DNA of 64,000 nt from NCBI RefSeq assembly GCF_019104745.1, contig NZ_JAHRWL010000001.1, positions 1,221,001 through 1,285,000 of the forward strand, in the 5' to 3' direction. This DNA is from Thalassococcus arenae. Lineage in GTDB: Bacteria; Pseudomonadota; Alphaproteobacteria; Rhodobacterales; Rhodobacteraceae. The notes below the pieces were generated by a model. That model worked only from the letters and a program-made list of their open reading frames with translations. It was not told the DNA's origin and did not search any database. Both the position numbers and the translations under genes were made by a program. This document shows positions 17,403 through 25,694 of this stretch, piece by piece (positions within the stretch are counted from its first letter, which is position 1; each line of letters begins with the position of its first letter).

Positions 17403-18851
17403 TCAGAAAGCGTTGAGCAGGCGTTGCATCAGGTCGTCGACGACCGACATCACCTGAGCGTTGGCCGCATATTGCTGTTCGATCCGCATCAGGGTCTGCA
17501 ATTCGGCATCGGTGTCGACGCCGTCGGAAAGCTCGATCTCGCGCAGGGCGGTGTTCTGCGCGGCGTCATATCCGCGCGTCTGTTCGATCCGCAGCCGCGC
17601 CCCCGAAACGGTGGCCGACAGGTCTGCCGCGCGATCGGCGAAACCGCGCGACACTGCTGCCAGCGCCGTCGAGCCGGGCGGCAGCGGTTCCGTCAATCTC
17701 TGACCGAGCGCGTCGAGAAGTTGCGATTGCCCGGCATCCCCAGGCGTGGCAGCGCCAAGCCCGTCGCGCAGTTTCCAGCTTTGTCCGGTGCCGGGTGCAA
17801 CCAGCGTGTTCAACGCGATTCGCCCGGCCAATCCGGGTTCGTTTGCCGCGTTGAACGCCGTTCCAGCATCGGTGAACAAGCCCGGATCGGTGGCCGTCAT
17901 GGTCGGATCGGGGCCGCCGGGACCGAACCGTTCGGCCAGATCCCGCGAGAGGCCGTCCAGTTCCGCCTGCCGCGCGATCCCGTCGATATCGCGCAGATGC
18001 AGCTGAGCACCGAGCGCACCACCCCCGAAGGGTCCGTCAGGACCGCTGTTCACCGCCATCCCGTTGATCGTCAGCCCCGATAGACCTGCGCCGAGAATTG
18101 TGCTGGCATCGATGGCCGACGCCGGCTGAAAGCCGATCCGCGCCGGCGAGCCGTCGAGCAATTGTGCGCCGCCTGTGGAAAACACGGCAATGGCACCGTG
18201 ATCCCGGGCGACAACGCGCAACGGTACGATTTCAGACAACGTGTCCAATGCGCGCTGTCGGTCGTCCATCAACGCCGCCGTGTCGTCGCTGCGGCTGGAG
18301 GCCGCGACGATCTTGGCGTTCAGCTTGTCGATCCGCGCCAGGGTCTCGTTGAGCGTTCCGACCTGGGCGGCGATCGCCTTGTCGGCATCGGCGCGGGCTT
18401 GCTGGACATGGTTGGACAACCGGTTCAGCGTCGCGGCAAGATCGGTCGCCGCCGCGGCCACGGCGTCAAGGCGATGTTGCGATGCGGGGTTCGACGCCGC
18501 CAGAGTCAGCGAGTTTTCGAACGCTGTGACACGCCCGGGAAGCGATCCTGCATCGCCCGGTTGGCCGATGGCGGTCTCCATTCCCCGAGCGAAGGCCAGG
18601 CGCGTTTCGGAATTGCCAAGGGCCGCGTCCGACAACCAGCGGTCGCCCAGCACCAACGGATTGCTGTGCCGGGTGACGCCAGTGATGCGGACGCCCCCCG
18701 TCGTGCCGACGGCAGAAGGCGCCAGACCAAGCGTCCTTCGGCCATACCCCTCGGTGGTGGCGTTGGCGATATTCGATGATACCAACCCCGCGGCGCGGGC
18801 GTTCGCGGTCAGCCCGCTGAGGGCGTTGTTGAGGGCTCCGGACAGCGACAT
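17403..18851 (-). CDS. flgK: Hook-filament junction protein FlgK
   Basis: A 482-aa hook-associated protein 1. The N-terminus SGALNNALSGLTANARAAGLVSSNIANATTEGYGRR and C-terminus ELQTLMRIEQQYAANAQVMSVVDDLMQRLLNAF are characteristic of the family. GGAAG precedes the ATG. It follows flgE by 34 bp. Confidence 0.96.
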   Translation of the reverse strand: MSLSGALNNALSGLTANARAAGLVSSNIANATTEGYGRRTLGLAPSAVGTTGGVRITGVTRHSNPLVLGDRWLSDAALGNSETRLAFARGMETAIGQPGDAGSLPGRVTAFENSLTLAASNPASQHRLDAVAAAATDLAATLNRLSNHVQQARADADKAIAAQVGTLNETLARIDKLNAKIVAASSRSDDTAALMDDRQRALDTLSEIVPLRVVARDHGAIAVFSTGGAQLLDGSPARIGFQPASAIDASTILGAGLSGLTINGMAVNSGPDGPFGGGALGAQLHLRDIDGIARQAELDGLSRDLAERFGPGGPDPTMTATDPGLFTDAGTAFNAANEPGLAGRIALNTLVAPGTGQSWKLRDGLGAATPGDAGQSQLLDALGQRLTEPLPPGSTALAAVSRGFADRAADLSATVSGARLRIEQTRGYDAAQNTALREIELSDGVDTDAELQTLMRIEQQYAANAQVMSVVDDLMQRLLNAF

Positions 18852-18885
18852 GGCGCTTCCTTTCGTTGGGCGTCACCGGGCGGGT

Positions 18886-20187
18886 TCAGCGCTTGATGTT
18901 GGTGGTTTCCTGCAGCATCTCGTCGACCGTCTGGATCACCTTGGCGTTCGACGAATAGGCCCGCTGCGTCTGGATCATCTCCGTCAGTTCGGTCGCCACA
19001 TCGGTCGCGGACTCCTCGCGCGCATAGGCCACGACGTCGCCGGTCGGACCGTCACCGGCATCCCACAGGAAATAGCTGCCGCTTTCGGGCGATGGCATGT
19101 AGACCTGCTTGTCCAGCGCCACCATGCCGTTGGGATTCGGCAGGTCGACAAGCGGAACCTGATAGATGGTCCGGGTAATGCCTGTGTCGAAAAAGGCCCG
19201 AACAAAGCCGTTTTCATCGACTTCGACCGACGTCATGTTGCCCACGGGCGAACCATCCTTGGAGATGTTCAGCGGTGCGAAGCTGTCGGAGAGTTGCGTG
19301 AGACCGGCATTGGTACCCGGCTGGCCGATGCCGACCTCGATCGGACCGCCGGCCACGTCGATGATGAAGGTGCCGTTGACGGGGTCGTAGGCACCGCCCG
19401 AAATCGTCGTGACCGATGCGATGGTACCGCCCGAGGCGCGCGACGAATCGAACGTGACTTCGTATTCGCCGATCACCGCGCCGGCCGAGGCGGTATCCGC
19501 GATCGTCATGGTCCAGGTGTTCGACGTCCCGGTTGCCGGAACCGTGGGCGTAAAGCTGATCTGCAGGTTCTCGGACCTGCCGAGATTGTCGAAATATTCG
19601 ACCGACAGGTTCAGCGGATCGCCAGCCGAACCGGCATAGGTTTCGGTAGCCGGCAGGTTCACGCCCAGCGACATCCGTGTCGTCGGTTCGCCGGAGAATT
19701 GGTTGACGTTGATCCGCACCGGTTCGAGGCCATCGGATGCATCGCGCGGATAGACCGGGATCGTGCCATCGGGATTGGCGGGCCAGCCCAGCAGCATCAG
19801 CCCGGACTCGGTTCGGAAATAGCCATCGGCATCCGTGCGGAAAGACCCTGTCGTGGTCAGATACATCTGCGGGTCGCCGTTGCCGGCCGTTACCTCGGTC
19901 GCGCGGGCGACGGGCAGAAAGCCCCGTCCGCGCACCGCCAGATCGGTCGCGTTGGTGGTGGCCACCAGAGCGCCGCTTTCGTCGATCAGGCGGTTGGTCG
20001 TCGTGCGGACCCCGCCCGCGGCATAGGTGCCGCCCGAAGACGAGATCACCATCGAGGAAAAATCGGTTTCGACCCTCTTGTAGCCGTAGGTCGCCGAATT
20101 GGCGATGTTGTCCGAGATGGTGGCAAGCCGCGTTGCGTTCGCAGACAATCCTGCGACGCCGGCATTGAGGGAAGAGGAAATCGTCAT
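18886..20187 (-). CDS. flgE: Flagellar hook protein FlgE
   Basis: A 433-aa hook subunit. The N-terminus SSLNAGVAGLSANATRLATISDNIANSATYGYKRVE and the C-terminus ESATDVATELTEMIQTQRAYSSNAKVIQTVDEMLQETTNIKR are the conserved axial helices; the centre has the FlgE D1/D2 beta-rich domain with GRGFLPVARATEV. A 95-bp promoter region separates it from the motB end. Confidence 0.96.
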   Translation of the reverse strand: MTISSSLNAGVAGLSANATRLATISDNIANSATYGYKRVETDFSSMVISSSGGTYAAGGVRTTTNRLIDESGALVATTNATDLAVRGRGFLPVARATEVTAGNGDPQMYLTTTGSFRTDADGYFRTESGLMLLGWPANPDGTIPVYPRDASDGLEPVRINVNQFSGEPTTRMSLGVNLPATETYAGSAGDPLNLSVEYFDNLGRSENLQISFTPTVPATGTSNTWTMTIADTASAGAVIGEYEVTFDSSRASGGTIASVTTISGGAYDPVNGTFIIDVAGGPIEVGIGQPGTNAGLTQLSDSFAPLNISKDGSPVGNMTSVEVDENGFVRAFFDTGITRTIYQVPLVDLPNPNGMVALDKQVYMPSPESGSYFLWDAGDGPTGDVVAYAREESATDVATELTEMIQTQRAYSSNAKVIQTVDEMLQETTNIKR

Positions 20188-20230
20188 GACACGCCTTTCT
20201 GCTGTCTCCGGAGACCGTTCGGAGGCAACA

Positions 20231-20260
20231 GTTACGCGCGCCGGCTTAATGGCCCGCTAA
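20231..20260 (-). promoter_or_regulatory. CtrA-like box plus shared motif upstream of flgE
   Basis: On the minus strand TTAG-N7-TTAAG (one mismatch to CtrA in the first half) runs directly into CCGGCGCGCGTAAC, the same block found before motA. It ends 44 bp before the flgE start, in the only non-coding stretch between motB and flgE, and is the best candidate for the flgE-flgK-flgL-flgI promoter. Confidence 0.5.
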
Positions 20261-20282
20261 CAGATAAAATTGGTTCTATCCG

Positions 20283-21131
20283 TCAGGGGCTCCGCAGGAA
20301 GATCACCTCGATCCGGTTGTTGCGCCGATCCATGCGGTTCCTGTCATCGGCTTCGCGATCGCCATGTGCAGTCATGCGCTGCACCCGTTCGTCGGCCAGG
20401 CCGCTGTCGACCAGCATCGTCCGAAAGGACGCGGCCCGTTCGGACGTGACCTGCCAGGACGGATCGGTCAGACGAACGACGGGATATGTCGCGACATGCG
20501 CTTCGATGGCGACCGGGTTGGTTACGACCTCGGCCGCGGCGGCGATCACCTGGGCCAATCTGCCGGTCAGGCCGGTCGGCGCCCCGTCGTCGTTGAACAA
20601 CGGCGCTTCATCCGTGTCGAAAAGCTCGACGACCAGCCCTTCGTCGGTCAGACGGGTTTCGATGTGATGACGAATATCGTCGGACACAAGGCTTTCGCCG
20701 CCCAATCCGACCAGCAAGTCTTCGATCCGACCAAAAGCCGAGTTGTCCCCTTCGTCAGAGGTGCTGTCGCGCTCCGCTTCGGACGAGGTTTCGATGCCTC
20801 TGGCCTGGTGCGAGGCGGTGGGGCGAAAGCTGGTCGCGCCCGTGCCGACCTGGGACAACGTGTTTTCGGCGAAGATCGTGTCGCCGCCAAAGCTGCCTTC
20901 GCCACCTCCGGACACCCGCGCCACCGCGACGGTCGGGTTGAAGTAATCCGCAAGCCCCTTGCGTTGCTTTTCCGTCGTCGCGTTCAACAGCCACATCAGC
21001 ATGAAGAAGGCCATCATCGCCGTCACGAAATCCGCATAGGCGACTTTCCAGGCGCCACCATGGTGGCCGCCGGCAACGACGATCTTCTTCTTCCTGATGA
21101 TGACCGGCGCGACATTGCTGTCGGCACCCAT
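20283..21131 (-). CDS. motB: Flagellar stator protein MotB
   Basis: A 282-aa stator protein: a basic N-terminus (RKKK), one membrane helix at about residues 30-50 that carries the proton-binding Asp34 in VAYADFVTAMMAFFMLMWLL, an acidic linker, and a C-terminal OmpA-like peptidoglycan-binding domain with TSERAASFRTMLVDSG and the end NRRNNRIEVIFLRSP-like pattern. ATG 21131 is preferred to the longer in-frame start at 21152, since GAGGTGG lies upstream of it. Confidence 0.94.
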   Translation of the reverse strand: MGADSNVAPVIIRKKKIVVAGGHHGGAWKVAYADFVTAMMAFFMLMWLLNATTEKQRKGLADYFNPTVAVARVSGGGEGSFGGDTIFAENTLSQVGTGATSFRPTASHQARGIETSSEAERDSTSDEGDNSAFGRIEDLLVGLGGESLVSDDIRHHIETRLTDEGLVVELFDTDEAPLFNDDGAPTGLTGRLAQVIAAAAEVVTNPVAIEAHVATYPVVRLTDPSWQVTSERAASFRTMLVDSGLADERVQRMTAHGDREADDRNRMDRRNNRIEVIFLRSP

Positions 21132-21179
21132 TCTCACCACCTCAATTCTCACCCGACAAAAGGGCTAGCCGACCGTGCG

Positions 21180-21194
21180 TTACCAAGCTGCTAA
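21180..21194 (-). promoter_or_regulatory. CtrA-like site upstream of motB
   Basis: Minus strand TTAG-N7-GTAAC, 49 bp before the motB start. One base differs from consensus in each half, so it is weaker than the flgE and motA boxes, but it keeps the same TTAG-N7 arrangement as flgE. The longer GC block after the box is not conserved here. Confidence 0.3.
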
Positions 21195-21333
21195 ACTCGG
21201 CATTTTATCGAACGCGAAGATCGGCCAAACCGTGCCGAGAATCCCACAGACGGACAGCTTGGCGCGCGGCTTTGTGGACAGGATCGGCCAAAGCGTCTAG
21301 GCGTTGAGAAAACCAACATCCAAGAGGTGGCGC

Positions 21334-23493
21334 ATGCGAGGGCGGGCAGGCATGAACGACGGTCAGGCACGCAATCTGCCGCGGCGGTTCGTTGGCGCCG
21401 TGGCCGTTTTCGCTGTGGTCGCAGCCGCTCCGGGCGGCGCGGAACAGTCCGTCGGCTTCAATCTTTACGGCGGGCCAGGCCTGATCGACATGCCGACGGC
21501 CGAGATGCCGGAAGACGCGATGCTGTCCAGCACTGTCTCTCGGTTCGGCGACAACACCCGCACAACGCTGACTTTCCAGATCGCGCCGCGGCTTTCCGGA
21601 AGCTTTCGTTATTCCGCGATCGACAACTTCATCACGCCGTCCAGCGTCGACGGAGTTTACTACGATCGAAGCTTCGACCTGCGTTACCAGGTACTGACGG
21701 AAGGCCAGTACCTTCCTTCCGTTGTGATCGGTTTGCAGGATTTCATCGGCACAGGGCTTTACGGCGGCGAATACGTCGTCGCGACAAAGACGCTGGCACC
21801 GGGGCTGAAGATCACCGGCGGCCTGGGTTGGGGTCGCTTGGGCAGCCACGGATCGATCGGAACGCTTGGCACCCGGCCCGAAGAGCTTTTGGGCGAAGGC
21901 GGTCTGCCGACCTATGACCGCTGGTTCCGTGGCGACGTCGCGCCGTTCGGCGGCATCAGCTATGCACCCAGCGACAGGCTGCGGTTCAAGCTCGAGTATT
22001 CATCGGACGACTACGTTCAGGAAAGCACCACAGGCGCCTTCGACAAGGGATCGCCGTGGAGCTACGGCGTGGACTATACCTTCCGAAACGGCACGCAACT
22101 GTCGCTGTACCACGCATATGGAACCGAGATCGGGGCACAGCTGACCTTCAACCTGAACCCCAGGACCATCGGCATCGGCGGTGGCATCGATCAGGCCCCG
22201 CTGCCGATCGATCCAAGGGCGCCCGGCGATTCCGCGGATTTGGGCTGGACGGGCGACAGCGTGCGGATCGCCAGCGCCCGGCAGAGCCTTGCGGAACTCA
22301 TGGACAAGGACGGGCTCAAGCTCGAGGCGTTGCAGCTGGAATCGAACCGGGCGGTCGTTCGGCTGCGCAACCCGACCTACAACGCCACGTCGCAAGCCGT
22401 CGGCCGTACTGCCCGCGCAATGAGCCGCGCTTTGCCGGCCTCCGTCGAACAGTTCGAGATCGTGTCGGTGGTCAATGGCGTCGGTGCGTCTTCGGTGATC
22501 GTGAACCGCAGCGATCTGGAACGGCTTGAGCATGACGACGCCGACCAGATGCTTGCCCGCACGACGTTTGCCGATGCCTACGGGCGCACACCCGCGGCAG
22601 ATTCCGGGCTCTACCCACGTCTGACATGGTCTTTGGCACCCTACCTGGCCGTGTCGGTCTTCGATCCCGACAGCCCGGTCCGGGCCGATTTCGGGTTGCG
22701 GGCGAAAGCCGATTGGCGCCTGACGCCGAACCTCGTGGCGTCCGGATCGGTGACCAAACGGCTGACGGGCGATCTCGACTCGCTCCGGCTGGACGAATCC
22801 AACCTGCCGCGCGTGCGAACCGACTACGCCCGATACAGCGCCGAAGGCGATCCGGCCATCGAATACCTGACGCTGGCCCATTACGGCAGACCGGGCCGCA
22901 ACCTCTACAGCCGCGTCACGCTTGGATATCTCGAACCGATGTATGCCGGCGCTTCGGCCGAATTGCTGTGGAAACCGGTGAACAGCCGCCTCGCCCTGGG
23001 AGCCGAACTGAACTATGTCCGGCGCCGCGATTTCGACCAGCGCTTCGGGCTTCAAAGCAACGAAACGGTCGACCCGGTAAGCGGACGGGTGCGGGCGATT
23101 CCCGAGGTCAACGGACATGTCTCGGCCTACTACGATTTCGGAAACGGCTTTCACGGCCAGCTGGATGTCGGCCGCTACCTTGCGGGCGACTATGGCGCGA
23201 CGGTGTCGCTGGACCGCGAATTCGCCAATGGGTGGCGCATCGGCGCCTATGCCACGGTGACCGACACCCCGTTCGAGGATTTCGGCGAAGGGTCGTTCGA
23301 CAAGGGGCTGCGGGTCACCATCCCGCTGGCAGCCCTGCTGGGTCAGTCGACCCGCCAATCGAACACGGTCGCCATCAGCTCGCTGACGCGCGATGGCGGT
23401 GCGCGCCTGAACGTGAACGGGCGGCTTTACGACGAAGTGCGCGGTGCCCACCAGCCGGATGCGGCAAAGTCCTGGGGGAGGTTCTGGCGATGA
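21334..23493 (+). CDS. YjbH-type exopolysaccharide outer-membrane protein
   Basis: A 719-aa exported protein with a signal peptide (cut near APGGA). The opening NLYGGPGLIDMPTAEMPEDAML is the YjbH/GfcD signature; the N-terminal and C-terminal thirds are rich in alternating aromatic/polar strands ending in porin-like patterns (GLGWGRLG, AYYDFGNGFHGQLDVGRYLAGDYGA), i.e. beta-barrel lobes. YjbH proteins act with YjbEFG in exopolysaccharide secretion. AGAGGTGG precedes ATG 21334; ATG 21352 is a second option. The stop overlaps the next gene. Confidence 0.85.
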   Translation: MRGRAGMNDGQARNLPRRFVGAVAVFAVVAAAPGGAEQSVGFNLYGGPGLIDMPTAEMPEDAMLSSTVSRFGDNTRTTLTFQIAPRLSGSFRYSAIDNFITPSSVDGVYYDRSFDLRYQVLTEGQYLPSVVIGLQDFIGTGLYGGEYVVATKTLAPGLKITGGLGWGRLGSHGSIGTLGTRPEELLGEGGLPTYDRWFRGDVAPFGGISYAPSDRLRFKLEYSSDDYVQESTTGAFDKGSPWSYGVDYTFRNGTQLSLYHAYGTEIGAQLTFNLNPRTIGIGGGIDQAPLPIDPRAPGDSADLGWTGDSVRIASARQSLAELMDKDGLKLEALQLESNRAVVRLRNPTYNATSQAVGRTARAMSRALPASVEQFEIVSVVNGVGASSVIVNRSDLERLEHDDADQMLARTTFADAYGRTPAADSGLYPRLTWSLAPYLAVSVFDPDSPVRADFGLRAKADWRLTPNLVASGSVTKRLTGDLDSLRLDESNLPRVRTDYARYSAEGDPAIEYLTLAHYGRPGRNLYSRVTLGYLEPMYAGASAELLWKPVNSRLALGAELNYVRRRDFDQRFGLQSNETVDPVSGRVRAIPEVNGHVSAYYDFGNGFHGQLDVGRYLAGDYGATVSLDREFANGWRIGAYATVTDTPFEDFGEGSFDKGLRVTIPLAALLGQSTRQSNTVAISSLTRDGGARLNVNGRLYDEVRGAHQPDAAKSWGRFWR

Positions 23494-24167
23494 AGAAAAC
23501 CTGGATCGTTCGCCTGACAGCCGGCATTGCCGGGCTTGCCATGCTTGCCGCCTGCGGCAATTCGCCGTCGGCGGAAACCACGGGCCGCATCATCAAGCAG
23601 GTGCCGCAGATCCTGGCCGCTCGCCGGGCCGAACCCCGGCCGCTGACGGCAGAGCAGGTCGGGCGGGCCCTGGCGGCGACCGACGCACCCATCATCATGT
23701 TGCAGATCGAAAGCCGCAAATCGCAGACGCTTCTGATCGAGATAGAGCGCAACGGACCGTACCGCACCTTCGCAACGTCCGCCCGGCAATCCGTTGTGAT
23801 CCGGAACGGGTTGGTCACGGCGACGCGCGGTCTGGGCGGCGACCTGATGTCGTCCGAGGAAGACGCGCTGCTGGAAATGGTTCGCGGTCGCAAACACGGC
23901 GTTGTCCGGTACACACAACGCTACCTGACGCCCGAGGATGTCACTGAGGCGATCGACTATGACTGCCTGGTCAAGTCCGAAGGCACCACTTCGGTTCCGA
24001 CGACGGCCGGACCCCGCACAGCGACCGAGATGCAGGCGATTTGCGAAAGCGACGGGCGCGTCCGCACGATGACCTTTCTTGTCGACGGCAATGGAAACAT
24101 CCTGTCGGCGCGGCAATGGCTGGGCGAGACGACCGGGTTCGTGGGTGTGCAGGTCGTGCGCGGCTGA
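23490..24167 (+). CDS. YjbF/GfcB-type lipoprotein
   Basis: A 225-aa lipoprotein: signal peptide with lipobox LAAC at about residues 19-22 (MLAACG). The body IMLQIESRKSQTLLIEIERNGPYRTF and the NGLVTATRGLGGDLMSSE segment are the YjbF family core; it partners the YjbH barrel in exopolysaccharide export. ATG 23490 overlaps the yjbH-type stop (ATGA) and GGGGGAGG precedes it. Confidence 0.87.
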   Translation: MKKTWIVRLTAGIAGLAMLAACGNSPSAETTGRIIKQVPQILAARRAEPRPLTAEQVGRALAATDAPIIMLQIESRKSQTLLIEIERNGPYRTFATSARQSVVIRNGLVTATRGLGGDLMSSEEDALLEMVRGRKHGVVRYTQRYLTPEDVTEAIDYDCLVKSEGTTSVPTTAGPRTATEMQAICESDGRVRTMTFLVDGNGNILSARQWLGETTGFVGVQVVRG

Positions 24168-24178
24168 AGCCTTCTGCG

Positions 24179-24787
24179 CTAGTGCAGGCCGACGCGACGC
24201 ACCACCGTTGCCAGCATCAGTCGCAGATCTGAACACAGCGTGCGCTGCGCGGCATAGATCCTGTCAAGCCGGGCCTTTCGAGGCACACAGCGGCGGCTGT
24301 ATACCGCGTCAGTTTCCTCGGGAGAACGGCATACCGACAGCAGGCGTTCCTCGGTCCGGTGATAGGCCAGGGTCGCCAGGCCCGTGACGCCGGGACGATC
24401 CCTCAGAACCTCGGCATAGAGATCGGGAAACCTCTCGACATAGCGGCGCAATGGCGGGCGGGGTCCGACAAAGCCGATGTCGCCGCGCAGGATGTTCCAA
24501 AGCTGCGGCAGCTCATCCAGACGGTAGCGGCGCAGAACTCGCCCGGTGGCGGTGATCCGCGCCGCCTTGTCGCCGCCCGACACGCCGCTGTCTTGTTCGA
24601 CGGTTGCCATCGTGCGGAACTTCCACAACTGGAACGCCCGTTCCGGGCTTTGCATCCGTTCCGAAAGGTACAGCACCGGTTGGCCGTCACGCAGCAGGAT
24701 CAACAAGGCGATTCCAAGGATCAGCGGCCAAAGAAGCGCGACCAGAAGCAATGCCAAAACGATATCCATAAGCCGTCGCGCCGTCAT
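24179..24787 (-). CDS. Sugar-1-phosphate transferase, exopolysaccharide priming type
   Basis: A 202-aa bacterial sugar transferase. One N-terminal membrane hairpin (residues ~8-33) is followed by the family core: FQLWKFRTM, then LRRYRLDELPQLWNILRGDIGFVGPRPPL, and RPGVTGLATL. It would transfer a sugar phosphate from a nucleotide sugar to undecaprenyl phosphate, the first step of a repeat unit. It has only the catalytic part, without the extra N-terminal membrane helices of large WbaP-type enzymes. Its start overlaps the upstream gene stop (ATGA). Confidence 0.9.
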   Translation of the reverse strand: MTARRLMDIVLALLLVALLWPLILGIALLILLRDGQPVLYLSERMQSPERAFQLWKFRTMATVEQDSGVSGGDKAARITATGRVLRRYRLDELPQLWNILRGDIGFVGPRPPLRRYVERFPDLYAEVLRDRPGVTGLATLAYHRTEERLLSVCRSPEETDAVYSRRCVPRKARLDRIYAAQRTLCSDLRLMLATVVRRVGLH

Positions 24788-25620
24788 GACCAGACCGGGT
24801 CCTCGGCAAAGCCTGCAAGGTAGGCCGGGTCTGCCGCCTGGGGCGGCAACGGGCAGAATTCCGACAGACGTGCCGTATCCATCGCAACAAGCGGCGCGGC
24901 GCCGTCAGGTGCATCGACAAAGCGGATGCGCCGCCCGGCGGCTTGTGCGATTTCGGCCATTGCCGTGGCCCGCGGGGCCGATGCGTTGAACACACCACTG
25001 ACCGGTTCACGGATCGCGGCTTCGCAGATTTGGGCCAGGTGCGGCGGCGACACATAGCTGCGTGACGGCCCCGATCCGTCGGAAAACCTGTCCATGGCGA
25101 TCTCGCCGCCGCTGGCGATACTCCGGAACAGGCTGTCGGCACCCGCCACGTTGCCGACCCTCAGGATAACCTGGCGCGCGGCCGCGTCCCGGTGCAGAAC
25201 GGCGTGTTCCATCGCCCGTTTCGCGCGTCCGTAGTCGGTCTGCGGGTCCGCCGCGTCCTCGGTCAAGGGATTCGGTCCCGGCCGGTAGACCGCCGCGCTC
25301 GACAGGTGCACCACGCACTCCGCGCCCAGGGTTTCGCCCAGGGCCACGGCATGCCGCGCAAGATCGACATTGAGCGACAGGTCTTCGCCGCCGACAGGCG
25401 TGACACCCCAAAGAGCGACGATTGCCGTGGGCCCCGCAACCTTGGGCGCCGGTGATCCCGAGACCCAAACCAACCCGCGTTCAGCGCGATCTGTTCGATA
25501 AACCGGAACAAGTTCGACCCCTTGCGGCGGGGCCTGGTCCCAGTGGCGCAGTATCAGACGCCCGACCTTGCCCGACGCTCCCAAAACCAGAACCCTGGTA
25601 ATCTGCGATCCGGGCGCCAC
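24784..25620 (-). CDS. NAD(P)-binding nucleotide-sugar epimerase/dehydratase-like SDR
   Basis: A 278-aa extended short-chain dehydrogenase: Rossmann motif GASGKVG near the start, HLSSAAVYRP and the catalytic YGRAK (Y-x3-K). It probably modifies a nucleotide sugar for the transferase encoded downstream. I chose GTG 25620 because GAGG lies 8 nt upstream; the reading frame also extends to a TTG at 25674, which would nearly touch the divergent export gene. Substrate cannot be told from sequence. Confidence 0.8.
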   Translation of the reverse strand: MAPGSQITRVLVLGASGKVGRLILRHWDQAPPQGVELVPVYRTDRAERGLVWVSGSPAPKVAGPTAIVALWGVTPVGGEDLSLNVDLARHAVALGETLGAECVVHLSSAAVYRPGPNPLTEDAADPQTDYGRAKRAMEHAVLHRDAAARQVILRVGNVAGADSLFRSIASGGEIAMDRFSDGSGPSRSYVSPPHLAQICEAAIREPVSGVFNASAPRATAMAEIAQAAGRRIRFVDAPDGAAPLVAMDTARLSEFCPLPPQAADPAYLAGFAEDPVWS

Positions 25621-25694
25621 GGTTTTTGCCTCATTCGTCTTTTCCGGCCTTGAAGGTCTGTCTATCAGCCGCAATCCTGTCTAGAAAGCGAACA

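Noticed and set aside
18241-20667. An 808-codon open frame on the plus strand opposite flgK, flgE and motB
   Set aside because: It is antisense to three clear flagellar genes, has no ribosome-binding site or domain, and is rich in Arg, Gly and His as expected of a GC-rich shadow frame.
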